Assembly (NCBI GenBank): GCA_031213475.1
Contig: JARUPZ010000016.1
Location: 8,448,270 to 8,512,269 of the forward strand
From: Nereocystis luetkeana
Taxonomy: Eukaryota; Sar; Phaeophyceae; Laminariales; Laminariaceae
Direction of reading: 5' to 3'
DNA: 64,000 nucleotides
In this document: piece by piece, positions 1-14,198 of the stretch
Layout: each line of letters begins with the position of its first letter
How positions within the stretch are numbered: position 1 is the first letter of the stretch
Position numbers and translations under genes: made by a program
Notes under the pieces: model-generated
Told to the model about the DNA's origin: nothing
The model's database searches: none
What the model saw: only the letters and a program-made list of their open reading frames with translations

Positions 1-49
1 GCCAGACGTGTGAAACAGTTTGTAAAATCTCCCCAAAATTGCGTTTTAC

Positions 50-232
50 CTGAGGTGCGCTGAGAACTGCGCGTCCTAGAATCGCGGTCTGGTGGTCTAA
101 CTCTTTTAGAAACGCTGATCTGTCCTCCAGAGTCGTCAGCTTGTCCGCGAAAACGCGGCAACACTCGTGACGCCACAGCTTCACCAGACCCACCTCCGTC
201 GGGATGCTTTCTTTGGGAGCGCGAAGCAGGCC
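50..232 (-). CDS. Dynein heavy chain exon 56 (AAA3 end; last exon in window)
   Basis: Encodes [40 protein letters not shown] and [21 protein letters not shown] fits the segment closing AAA3. Acceptor CTCAG, donor GTAAAA, phase 0 at both ends. Positions 1-49 are the start of the next intron. Confidence 0.96.
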
Positions 233-3200
233 CTGAGGCAGCAACAGGAAGGACGGACCGCGGGTAGGCATACATGCATGAATATTTTGGAGAGAGAAAA
301 AACGTTTCATATCTATTAATAGCACAGATCGTGATATTTCTACTGCGCTGTAGATCATCCGGGCGCATGCATTGTTATCGGAAGAGAAGGGTTCAGCACC
401 TCGAACAGATCATGATCTGCAGTAGATGATCTATGGTAGGCGCGTGCATTATATGGCAGAGAAGGGTTGAACACCTTGATCAACATCATGATCTAAATCA
501 TCTAGTTCCTCTCACCCGCCGTTGCGAGAGGTTTTTGTACGGGGTTTGCATAGTACAGATCCAGACCCAGGAAACATGCATTTGCTGCTACTGTAGATCA
601 TGGCGGATGCATTTACGAGTCCCACCCGACAACATCAGCGAAATTGTACAATATTGGGAATGGATCTGCCTCGAAAAATCTAGATCATGCAGTGGGAAGC
701 GATGATCTGTCGCAGGCGCGGAAGGGTTCACCACAGGCGGGGTATACATTTAGTTTACGTACATATACCAATCAGAATCCCCAATAGATATCAGCAACAG
801 GAAGGGCGGGCCGCGGGTAGGCGAGCTAGTGACAGAGAAGGGTATTTACATATGAAGGCGTTTAGATATGTATGTATCGAATATATGTTTGTTTACCTAT
901 ACCTGGTACATAAAAAGACTACGGGCGGCCTTCGTACCTTCTCACTCTCGCCCAACCCTGCGATCGACGTTTCTACCCTACGTGTGCCTGAAAAATCCTC
1001 AGTAAACCCCTTGTTGAAGGTGCAATGGGGTGCCCATTTAAGATCACCCGTGACAAAACTAATAAATGTGGCATTTCCTCCTTCAATACGGTCTTATTTT
1101 TTACCGCTTACGGTACCAATTCCAAGTACTTTATTTATCGTGTCAAACCGGTCCACCCGGTAGTATCCCTCGAAACGTTTTCAAACGAATCGGCGCTTCT
1201 AAAAGTGGGCGCCCCACTGTGTGACGTCTACAGCAGTGTCAAAAGTTCTTCGACCGAGATGTTTTCAACTTACCTGGAAAACCCTGGAGAGCTCCCGCAT
1301 ATTGAAGGTATAGTGGAATTTGCTCGGCGAGGGGAGCATTTTGGCTCGCATCCATCGCCATAGTGCGGTTGTCGCCGCGGGTAAGCGTTCGCTGAAGAGC
1401 AGGAACGTCGGCCGTCGTTCCTGCGGCGGGAACCGACCTTTCACCTGAAAACCACACGCGCAAAAACCTGGGCGTGAATACGGTGCCTGGGTACATGGTG
1501 CGCTGTAATCAAATACGTGCCCGTGTGTAGAAACTGTTGAATTGTTTTTACTGCAAACGACCAGCAGCCATTTACATAACTACAGCGACGCCACGTTCTG
1601 ATAGTCAAGGCAACGCCACCCTCGAAAGCACCTGTGACGTTTTCCGCGTGGATCCACGCTGAGTCGAGTGTAACGTAACTTTGTCTGCACCCGCGCACAC
1701 GTGAGCCTCCACGGCCGCAAAGAGAACTCCGTCCGTGCAACTAAACATACAACATATAAAGGGGCGCGAGGTCAAACTGGCTCAAGGGACTCCCTCCAAG
1801 AGCCCCTCTACGGTAGGAGAGGGGGGGGGAGGGGGTCACTTTTGAGTCCATTTTTGTAAAAAAGCCGCTCAGAGCCACTCGGGCGAGTGGCTACCCTCTT
1901 TATTTGCAGTCTTACCGTGACACCTTTGCGTCTTATGTTTCGGCGATTATACACCGCCACGAGAGAGTGCTTAACGCTGCACCAACGAAAACTAAGCCCA
2001 ACTTTGAGTGAGGTATAGAGTCAATGATTTGGTGGAGTAGAGGGAGGGGGGGGTGTACTCGATAGGAGAGATGCACTCGATCTCATGCATGGCCGTAGTC
2101 GTATGACCATAGACCCTCGCATCCCTACCATGGCGGGACGGAGCATGCCGGGTTTTCATCGACCAGGCAGACATTGCTCGCACCAAGCGCGAAGCGCCGT
2201 GAGGTGTCCGGCGAGTCGCATGAAGGGTGTAGGGGGGGGGGGATATAGTAGGGCAGGGTGGGGTACGCGCCAGCAAAAAAGGGGGTAGCCCCCCTGCCGC
2301 ACGTAGAACCGTTCCTAAGTCCGGCTCACCATCCGCCCATATATCGAGTTTATGCTCTCCTCTGGCGGGACGATCATGTTAAAGATGAAGAAGTGGCGCT
2401 TCAGACGGTTGGGGATGTCATTCTTTCCTGCCCCTGGGTGATTCATCGCGCCCACATACTGTAAGTCTTCAATAACCTGCGGATCATCAAAAACAATACG
2501 TACTGCGTTAAATAATCCCAGCGTCTCAAAACTCGATATATTTATGTAATCGACATTGCGATAAAAAAATCAATGCCAAGCGGTGCTGGTATCGAAGTGA
2601 AACTGCTCACCCAAAAAAACATGAAACAAACGCCTAGTTCTCTCTACAACAACAAACAGTACATTCATTTTCGAAACGTTCCCTGTCTCTACGAAGCTTT
2701 CTCCTTGGAGAACATAGAAATAGGCGACATTAGCTGTGGACAGCAATCTCATGTAGGGTAGAATGCGTTCGACGAAAACGTGTGCACTCAAATAGTACGA
2801 GGCTCCATCCATTCTCACTTCAGGAGCTCTACTATACGCATACCTCGCCCCAAAAAACTTGTTTTCCGGGAAAAAGTGATGGGTGCAACCCGATGAACTG
2901 AAAATCCCATGGCCTTTGGTGGTCATAAATCGAAGCATAATGTAAAATCGGCGAAACCGGCATTCTAACGATAATGGGTACCTGGTATTTCCTTTAAAAA
3001 AAGTATACCATAGCCGTCATTTAAAAATGTTGTAGCCGAAAAAATCTATATGCCGGTGTCGCAGAACGCCTCCGTGTAAAAAACAACACTCTGGGCCTGT
3101 TGGATGGGGTGTGACAAACCACTCTCAGAGACCCCAGCAGGCGGTCATGTTTGGGTGTTCGATAGAGCAACAAAAAAACAAAATACCGTGAACGCGATAT

Positions 3201-6200
3201 TTTTGCTTGTCCTCGTACCAATTCCCCCCCAATTGGTGAAAGGGGTCAGAACTACAGGTAAGCCACGGCTCATGAGTGCTTCCAAGGCAAAAGAGCCTTC
3301 GCAACATGTCACGGCGAGAACGAGCACATGAGCAGGGACTCCCTGCAATCAAAATTAAAGGGCACGGCTGTTTGTCGTGTTTCTGCTGAAAGGAGACAAC
3401 TCTTCCAACTCCACAGGCGGGCATAACATACCTTGAGGTCGCCGCGCTTGTCTTTATCGAGGAAACAGAACCCGCCTGTTTCCACTAGTTGACGAACTAT
3501 TTCCAGGGTCGGTTGGTCATCCCACTCGTTCACCTGCCGCACGAATTATACAGTCAGATCGACATGAAATTCGAGTTTCTTTCGAGCTGTACGTAACCCC
3601 GATAACACTTCTGTCGCGCAATCAAACGTCGTGTATTCACACGCGCAATGAAAAAATAGTTATAAATTGCTTGATTTCTTCATCGTTCGCACAATCTCGA
3701 ACGAAAAATAGCCTCGCATTTCCCACCTCTCAGAAGTTCACGCCGCACACACAACCGCGGCGTATATAGCTCCGGCACACACAAAATGTGCTATGTACGC
3801 AAAGTTTGGTTGCCCGTAACTTTGGGACAGGCGCGTACACAGTTTAAATTGAGGTGATAACCTTGCGCACCCAGGCGAAATGAGTCACGCAAAGTTTGGT
3901 TGCCCGCGGCTTTGGCAGGCGCGAAAATCGTCGAAATGAAGGCGACAACTTGTGTAGCACATCACCTCGGGCATGCTGAGGTCGTCCAAAAAGACCGTCA
4001 TGCCGCATCCAGACGGAGGCCCGAAGTTCTTACCCCCCCTCTTGTCAAGCTCGCCTTCAATGGTCGCCTGCACGTCAGCAGGCCGAGAACAAATGGTGAG
4101 AGTTCCTCACGCCGGGGCGGCGGCACGTTATACGGTACTTACAGTCTACATCCCACCCGTTCTGCAGAGTTTTCTCTGAGCTTTGTGTAACCTCCATAGA
4201 GGGGTCGTATTGGGCCCGGCTACAATACTACCTCTCTTGCGGCGCGAAGGAAGGCGGCCCTACACTGAAAATTTGTCAGCGGCTCCGTGTAGTAGTGTGA
4301 GATGTGCAAGTCGACCGCAGCCCAAGGGTAGCACATGAAAAGGCATGCGGCGATACGTAGCTGTATGGCGTTCATAGCAGCCCAAATCGCACCCCTCGAC
4401 GAAAAGTGCCCTGAAGCTCGACTACAGCATATAAACGCTAAAACTCGCTTGAGGGGCTGCGCAAGGACGCCATTAGCTGCGAACGTCACGTATCCCGGCG
4501 CGTGTCTGTCAAATGACCCAGGTTTTGTCTTGATGCGTCGTCTCCCTCGGTTGTAGAAACTAGTTTATGTTTTGATTTAGTTGAAATGCTGCTGCTGGCG
4601 GCGCAAGTGTCTTCCTTGTTTTCTCCTACTGCGCTTCCGGCTTCCTCCCAACCTGGGGATGCTGTTCATGCGTCCCCGGGTTTGGTTCCGAATTTACTGC
4701 GGTATTCTCCCCCTATCGTGACGTACGGGGAGCTCGCCTGGAACATTCCCGAGGTAGTCGCGGAGGAGAAGTTGATTCGCTTCACCAGCATCGAGTCGTT
4801 CTTCAGGGTGTCGAAGTACATCAAAGCCGTCGTCGTCTTAGCAGTGCCGCTCCCGCCGACCATGAGCACAGGATGCCGTTGTTTCTACATTGCGAGGTAC
4901 GTTCGCCACGAAGACGGCGAACAGCAAGCGGTATAAGGCGGTATGGCGGTGATGTAAAAATACAACAAGGCATAGAATGCATAGACGCTTACCTTGCTTC
5001 ATGTTTGTTGCTGTCGAGCATGCGCGCTGGAGAGACGCTACTATGAATGGGCATGATAGTGTGCTCCTGGATGCGGTAGGTACGTGTCGAGGGGGGTGCC
5101 CCTGTGATCAATGCAGCATAGGCGATAATCCAAGGAAACCACGAAGATTTTTCTCACATTTTTTGGTTACATAGCACTACCCACCAGCCTACATGCTGCA
5201 GTCACTCGACTCGGTAAGCCAAGCTGGTAGTGCTATGTAACCAAGAAGCCTGGACTACAGCAAGCGAAGGAAACATAAGGCGGCCGTGTGCGACGGAGCC
5301 TTCACCTTGGGTGAGGTGTCAGCATTCTCCGTAAACACGGCGGCAGCGGCAAGCGAGCAATAAACTCTAGCTACATGAAGAAAGCTGCGCCGGGCGATGC
5401 CTAGGCGCCAAGCTTGTTGCAGTATGCAGCAAACGGGCAGCGTTGGATGGGTTGCTGGGGGCACCTATAGAAAAGTTTGTTTTTACACATATTAACGCGA
5501 TACCATTTTCCGAAACGCCCACAATGCATCGAGCTACGCCATGATCCTAGTAGTTACGGAAGTGTGTCGATTTTATATACAGCGTAAAGTCCGCCTCACT
5601 GAAAGTCCTGGTCCTGGTGGGATGTTCAAACAATTTCGCAGACAGATGGCTTGGTACACAGCAATACAGAACAGGAGCATTGCGCAACCACTATCATCAG
5701 CAAAAAACGGATGTATCTACAGTGGAGACAAATCAAAAACTCAAGAGAGCATGCTCCTTCACTGCGCAACACGCCATGAGAACCTGCTCTTTCACTGCGT
5801 AACGCGTAAAAAAAGCGTTGTCCTTCACGTAGTAGCAGCATGGTAGGCGGGCAAAAACCCCAATAATGTTACCAGGTACGTGGTAAGCCCTCGGGTCCCA
5901 CCTGAAGGTGATGTATCACAGCCAGGGCCCGTGTTGAATCAACGGTAGGCACCAGAAGGTTCTGAAAGTCCACCTCGGCCGGAACCTTGGGGTACTCCCA
6001 CGCGGGGACAACCCAGGCCTCCCAGGCCATCGTGTCTAGATTCACCGAAAAATCGAAGATAGTTGACGCCCCTGCCGTGAATAAGTTTGCACCCTTTCGT
6101 TAAATTTGAAGCCTTAACACGGGTGGCAGAGTAGCCTGTTTACTCACGGACGGTGATCTCAACTGACGTAAAAACCAGATGCCCGGCGCTCGTCTCGTTT

Positions 6201-9200
6201 TATTGCCTGCTTTCTTAGAGACGGGCGGGCGCCAACCTTTAGCGCTACTACTGCTAGCCCCCCCCCCCCCAGGAGTTGTAGAAATCAACATCCAGATATT
6301 CATTGTAGGCAACAACCGCAGAATGTCACCCCTAACATAGGGCTGCACCTCCTGCGTATACCGCAGAACACTAACGATGATTAGGCCATAGCCGATTGTT
6401 TCGACAACGGGGAGAGTGCAAACACTTACTGTTAGCCATATTACGTCAATGAACAGATCTCGACGAATCTGTACAGCACTGCCACCATTTTATTTTTTGT
6501 GTACCCCCCGTATATAAGGCATTGTTTTGGAGAACATAGGCCCGGAAAACTCCTCATATATTATGTGTTGTCTTGATCATAGTGTACGGTAGGATCGTCA
6601 GCTAAAAGCTCCATTTTTCTCGCCACCGAGCATGTTCCATAACCACTGTACGTTTCTGTCCTGTGGTCAATAAGATCAAAAACCAAAAGGTTGGCAACAA
6701 CCCCGCGCCTACCGTCTGTGTCACCGGCCCGGCCGATACCCTCCACCGCCACCGACCCCTGCTCCCGTACAAGTGAGGGCATGTTGTCCGGGCACAGCTG
6801 CCGGAGGTAGTTGTCGAACCTGCCGTTCACGGTAGAGGCCATTGCTTTAGCACAAGCGAATGCGTCCTTTGACGCCAATTAATAGAGACTGGTGGGGAGG
6901 GGGGGGGGAGGGGGGAAGGGTACTCATTCGTTGCTTGCCTTAGTCATTTGACCATTGACTTCGCATCTCTTTCGAGACGGAGTGGGCGGGGGGGGGGGGG
7001 GGGATCACTCATATCATTCATGGCTGTAGTCGTGTGACCATGGACTCTCGCATCCCTACAATGCCGGGATGGAGCATGTCGGGTTTTCCCGGCTTTTGCA
7101 GACATTGCTTGCACCAAGCGCGAAGCGCCGTGAGGTGGCCGGCACCGTTGCTACTCCTAATAGAGACACCTCCAACCTTTGGGCGCTCAAGACTGGTAGG
7201 GCAGGGGGGGGGGGTACTCGATATCATGCATGGCCGTAGTCGTGTGACCATAGACCCTCGTATCCCTACAATGCCGGGGCGGAGCACGTCGGGTTTTCCC
7301 CGACCAAGCAGACGTTGCTTGTACCGAGCGCGAAGCGCCGTGGCGTGTTTGGTGAATCGAATGAAGGGTGAGCTGCATCCTACTAGAAATTGTTTGTCAG
7401 GCGGACTTGCTCATGGATGGCAGCTTCTACAAGGTGATTTACTTCCCGTTGGGGGCATTTCCAGAGACAGCAATGGTGGTAGTATGTAGCTCGCGGGTGC
7501 CTTACCTTAAACACTACGTGATACGATAATTCCCCTTGTGCGGAGTAAAGGTTATCCACTCCGTAAACATAGTCTAGCTCGATCGCCAGCTGTGACCGAC
7601 CACCAGAAATTGACCGAAAAAAAACGGTACCCTGGTTGTGTAGCTCATGTGGTGAGCGACATGCTTAACATGGTGGATGCCAACCGACACCAACCCAACC
7701 CATACATAGTATATAGCGGGGGGAGGGCTCTTAGGCAAAACGCGAGTACACGGAAATGACATCCGTAAATCGGGCCGGAATATGCCGCAGCGTAGTTGTA
7801 GGTCATCGCGGTTGAGTACCCCTTTGTTGCTGCTGCTGTTGTTGCTCTCACGTGAATTCGAAACCAAAAGCCCAGTCTGTGGTCACAGGATAGACTCCGA
7901 CACATCAGGGGAAAAACAGCAACAACAACAATAACAACAACAACAACAAAAATACAACATTCACAACTGAAGAACATCGTACACCTCATATAATAAAGTA
8001 AACGATATGCTGCGGTAGTACCGGCCGAGTCGGGGGGCACGAGAAAGGGTATACCTCGAACGATCGTCTGGTTCCAGCAGTCCACCAACCGCCCAAGATA
8101 TGCTGAAGAGAAAAATTCGCTCCAATTCCTCATTAGCATCGTCAGAGCCCTGGCTGAGGTCAGCCGTATCGAGCATCCCGGAAATAAGTCGCATCGCGGC
8201 CTTGAGGAGCGGCGATAATTGGGCATCGGGAACGAGCAGACGATAACAGGAGCAGTTTGATCCAAGAATGAAGGGGCGACACGTTAGGCAAACGGGAAGA
8301 TGAGGGGGGGGGCGCGCGCAACAATATCGTGCTTTGGGCCAAGACCACCACTGCAGAAGCATTCGTTGAACAGTTGTATTGTGGGAACCTCGAGACAACC
8401 CGTTTAAAGTGAGAAACTAGTGGCTAGTCGCCCCCCCCCTGCTTCGTACGTAGCATCGTGGCGCAAGCCTCGAGATACAAAGGTGCTCCCGTATTTTCAC
8501 TGGTCAACACTTCCACGGTCACAGCACCTAGTCCGTACTATCGGGTATTTTTTCCTGCCGACGACGCCACTTGTTGAGATCAGGACATGCTGGGAGACTT
8601 TGTATCCCAGGACAGGTCTGCCTATTAAGTCGGTACTCGTTGGTACTCACGTTGTTGTTTGCTTAGAGATAGAAGAAGGGCAGCTTTATTCATTTCGCGC
8701 ACGACGGAGACTGTGACCACGCCCGTGCCTCTCGGGAAACCCCTGTTTTTTCCCACCTAAGATACGCCTTCCAAGTACTACAAATACGATCCCAGTGCCA
8801 GAACCCAAGTATTTACCGGGCTTTCAACCTCATACAAAGCAGTTTCATAACAGGTTGTCGTGTTGTCACCGCCTTGGCGTTTTCACCCACCTCAACCTGT
8901 CCCACTCGAGTGCATTTGATGACCGGGTGGCACATCCTCGTGATGAAGGCGAATAGATGCCCGGGTTCTTTCGGTCCTAAGCATTCGCCGACGTACTTCC
9001 TAGGGGGAGGGTGAAACGCAACAGATCGACACCGCGATGAGGGCTCGCATGCACACCGCCGTGTATCAACGCAGGGGACCGGGACCCCCCCCCCCGCGCG
9101 CCTTGCACAAAGCGGGCGTAAACTAATCATTGTGGACACATTGAAACATTTTAGTAAGGGTTTGAGCCAAAACCAGGTATACCTGGCCACTTTTCGGCCA

Positions 9201-12200
9201 AAATCTGTTGCGTGCTAAACCCAGGTACAAAACACACCCCCGGAGCCCTGCTATTGGCCAGGCTGACATCGTGACTGATTTTGGCTCGAAAAGGCCAAGG
9301 TGCACCTGATTTTTTCTACTCTATCTAGCTTTTCAACTGACTTTGTCCAACTTTGCACCAATCAGAGAGGCCATACGTACTCTGTTTTTTCCCTCCCTCG
9401 GTTGAATTTTTTCTGTATTAACGTATGTGATATAAACTCTGTACAGTACTCGTACGTCGTACGTAAAAGTACGTATATGCGTGCGCTGGTTGCGCTTTCC
9501 TTCTTTGGGGTGTGCGCTGTGCTTCAGTTCGTTGTGATGTGTACTTTGTTGTTTTTATGTGTTGTATGGTCACAGCAGTCTATACAGCACCATGGCCACA
9601 CAACATTTCGTCAGCACCACCCCGCGTCGACGTGGTCTCAGGTTTGGTACGGCAAGATAGTTTCGTGCCGGGCAGGCGGTTCCGCGAGGACGGTCTTCTA
9701 GAAGCTCAAAAGCTGCCAACGGGGAGGGGGCGCAAGAGTAAATACTCTTGGCGTCCCGCCGTGGCGAAACAAACGAAGCCTATTAATAATGACTCCCGTG
9801 GTAGCTTCACCCTAAAGAAAACGAAACAATTCAGATATTGGGGGCCATGTGGCACGCTTAATGCTTTAGGCGCAATCTTTTTTTACCGGATTTTCATGGA
9901 CATAACACCGCTCGTGGCGCGCGTTTTTTTACTTGGTTTTAGCATGTACCTGGTACCTGGTTTTGGCTCACACGGATCAGGTATACCTGATTTTGGCATG
10001 TGCCCACTTAGTAAACCCCACAAGGTATCGACAACCTCTCAATTCCGTACGCGGAATGGTGCGGTACAGTGTTCAATGTCTCCTCCATTATTTTTTAAGC
10101 CCAAATTATGCACGGATGGGGGGGGGGCGGAACGAAAACGTGGGATACTTGAATGTTCAGATTTTGAGTTTCTGTACATAGCTTGATTACGGCAGTATGG
10201 GCCCGGCGATGATAAGTGACAAACGGCCTGAGCGAGTCTTGGTACCGAATTATGGCACTATCCTTGGACCAACATTAGAGCGCAGCCTGCTCTTATATAT
10301 CAGGTAGACTTTAGTCTAGCGCTCGCCGCTGTGAGCACGATTTCCTAATCCAACTTTCGTCATCGTGTCCCGAAAAATGACCGCGTTATTTTTCTGTCAA
10401 GAGGTTATTTCTTTTTTCGCGGGCCTAGACTTCTGCCGTACATCGATGTCGACTGTGCAATGTCTCCACTGAATAATTTTCTACAAATGAAGGAAAACAC
10501 CTTGCGGTTCCGTGAAGCGCCTGGGCGTTAAAGTACCTAGGGTGCATCGAATTACACTATTAATATTCTACCAGTATGTAATAATTCGAAATACCAGTAG
10601 CTGTTAATTACGCTAGAAAAGGAACGACGTGACGCCAGCGACCTGGTGTGCTGGGTGAGGTAATGTATTCGGATGTTTTCACCTGAAAAAACCCAGCAGC
10701 ACGTCGCCTCTGGCGGGAGGAAGCTTCTTGAGGCGGCTCTCGATAACGGGCTGCCAGTCAAGATCGCTGTCGGAAACGTAGATAATCCCGGCCCGCGAAA
10801 CCGTTGCAGGCGACGCATTTCGGAGGTCCTCGACCTGGTAGGTCGACAAAACGAAAGGCACACGTGTACAGCTTTGCTGGGCGGAAGCTGTGTCTGGCGA
10901 GCTGCCTTTTGTTAGTAGATTTTTTTAACAGCTTTTTCGGCGACGTATTCTCGCGGCTATAGGCCTGCACTTCGTTTTGTTTCGTGCTTAGCCCAGATTT
11001 CCTCCCCTGGCGCGATGGTATGCGTGTTCAAAACCTTTACGAGGGAACACAGTAGTCAACCAAACCTAGTTCGTAAAAATATACCGGTAGGGGGGTACAA
11101 CTTTTTTGGAGTCCATCGTGGGTTCTGATTACTATTCCGGGAGATCATAGAAATAGGCCCAAATATTGTTAACAAAAAACAGGTAAATATATACGGAGTA
11201 GGTTTTAGTGTTCACCGTAGGTCCTATTTTCTATGTTCCCCCGTAATATGATGACTCTGTGTAATACTAAACCATCCATGCAAAACGAAACGAAAAAATT
11301 AAGAGTATAGCGACATCATCGGACTCGCGTTCAATCTAGCTGGACACGAGCTCTATGCTGCGACCGGGCGGCACGCACTCGGTTGTTTAAGAACGACACC
11401 GTTCAAAGGCAGAGACGTCGCTGCTATTCAAAACGGCCCCATACGTTGTGGAAGGTCTAAACTCCGACCCGCTTTGTCATTTTTGCAATGTTCAACATAA
11501 TTTGCGCTCATACACAACACTCTTGGCGTAGAAGTAAGGACCGTTTGGTCTTCAAATTAGTGGTTGAGCGTTCCTTATCATTCCATCCATAATGGCACCC
11601 GCTTCAGTTTATCAGAACCCCGTACCTCAAAAATTAGCTTCACGTTATCCGTCATGGGTATTCGGTCACCGTTCGCCAAGGTAAGGATCTTGTTGTCGTC
11701 CAGCACGGTGTTGAGGTTCTCGATCCAGATGGCATCGACAGGGCCATCGCAAATGATCCACTGTGGCAACCGTCAAAGAAAAAATAAGTATCGGATGGTG
11801 ACACGGGGCAGCCTTATACATATATGATGCTTCGTACGTCGGCCGCACAGCAGGGGCTTCACGGAAGCTTTGGGGAGTTACCAAGTTCGAAAAGGAATGC
11901 GTGAGGTGGGTGGAGACGGGGACGCGGTGTGAGAAACGGGTGCGTGAACGTCGACATCAACATTTCACCGTCGATTTAGTTCGTACCAGGCAGGTGCGGT
12001 ATACCGATTGGGGTCAGTAACACCTCTCTACTGCGATCAACCGGATACTCTAACCCAGGGCTGCTACAGTACGTACCCCCGCGTTGACTCGCCGGGACTC
12101 AACAAGTACCTGCATGTCCTTCCTGGTGCGATCGTTGAACTTGCTCCACATGGCGGCGAACACGCCATCCACCCACTCCCCGGAAGCCTTGTTCGTCTCC

Positions 12201-13866
12201 CCGAACATTTCTTCTGCGCGTATGGCCTTCGGGTTCATGCGGATATTCTTGTGCTGTATTCCGGTCGTCTTTGTCAGAGCACTCTGCACACCGTTGCAAA
12301 AACAATCAGTGTCGGGGTGGGAGCAAGGGTTCAAAGGCCGTCGTGACACTTTTGTTAGCTGAGTTTTGGTACCATTGACATGGATCCGTGCGTTTGATAT
12401 CTCATCGACATGAATGGATCCATGCAAATGATAGCATTGACACGGACCCGTGCGTTTGACATGCCATTGACATGGACCCGTGCATACATATCGTATTGAC
12501 TTTTATGAGCTGGGTTTAAAAGCATCAAGATGGGGTACGTACATACATGTTGAATTTTTTCGAGCTGGGTTCCATACGGTCGCGATGGGCCCGTGCGTAC
12601 AGAACAAGGCACTGTGTTTGCAAAGGTTTGCCGTTGATACCCAACTAATCCTGAACATATCACCTCTAAAGTACGGACCTAAGTGCGTGTTGTTGTCCGT
12701 ATCGTAGAGAGAGATCGCCATACAGCAGCGTACATGCCGTGCAGGTACCTGTGACATGATGATTGTGGAAATCCCCATGCATCCGCCGTACAGGGAGCCG
12801 TCCCACAAGATTGGGGTTGCACGTTCAAATCCCTAACACTTCCCACTGACGCGGGGCTCTTCAACGATTGCAGCTGCGGAGCTACCCAACCACTGCTGTA
12901 TATTTACCTCGGATGCGTATTGCTTGTTATTATTTGCAAGCGCACCTATATGTGTATCGGGATTTCGCCTCCAATAATTCTCACCAAATTCGGTTATTAT
13001 TGCATGGGGTATAGAGCTCCTACATTATACTCAAGTGAGGAACTGAAAACATATTACTGTAGGCGCCATCCCTATCATCAGGCAATTAGGTGCTACCCCT
13101 ATAAGGCAAGTAGGTTCTACTCCTATAAGGCAACTAGGTGCTACCCCTATAGGGGAATTAGGTGCTACCCCTATGAGGCAAATAGGCGCTACCCCTATAA
13201 GGCAAATATGTGCTACCCCTATATGGCAAATAGGTGCTACCCCTATAAGGCAAGTAGGTGCCACCGTAGCACGCATCTGCACCTATAATACCTGTAAGCA
13301 GATTGTTTGTGAAGAATCACCACATACACATCAGCCGAGGGGGCTACCTACAGGCATCTAGCGTGATCGATGGAGCAAGATCACAATATACATCTGTCGT
13401 GCAGGTAAGATATGATACCTGTAGCGTGCTGATCGTGGAACTTTTCCCCGCTCCCGGTGGTCCGACCATCATCACCCCATGTCGGACCAGCGTAGTCTCG
13501 TAGAGCTGCAAGACCTTGAGGCGCCACGAAGGATGAGGGACGAGACCCTCCTTCTCGATGGACGCCCTAGCGGCCGCCTCCACCTTAGGAACAGGGTAAA
13601 GGACGGGCGCAAGATCAAAGTAACGCCCGTAGCAAGTGTGTGTTGTGTTCACATTGAATCGTTATTTCTACCCAACGGCATCACAAGTGTACACCCGGTG
13701 CCCGTCCTGATGATTCATCCTACCGGAGAGTTACAAAGTATGTGGTCACAGGCTGTGAGAAAGAGAAACCCATCAACGAGAGAGTTTTGGTTTTACGCCC
13801 ATCGAAAAATTGCGATCGTCGCCATTCCAGGGCATTTTACTACTACTACCACTGCTACTGCTACTG

Positions 13867-13929
<63 letters not shown>

Positions 13930-13944
13930 TTAATACAACTACTG

Positions 13945-13977
<33 letters not shown>

Positions 13978-14041
13978 TTAATACAACTACTGCTACTACT
14001 ACTACTACTACTACTGCTACTACTACTACTACTATTACTAT

Positions 14042-14096
<55 letters not shown>

Positions 14097-14097
14097 G

Positions 14098-14133
<36 letters not shown>

Positions 14134-14158
14134 CTACTACTACTACTACTACTATTAA

Positions 14159-14198
<40 letters not shown>

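Noticed and set aside
13081-13265. CRISPR-like regular repeats
   Set aside because: Head-to-tail 24-bp units with no spacers in a eukaryotic intron.
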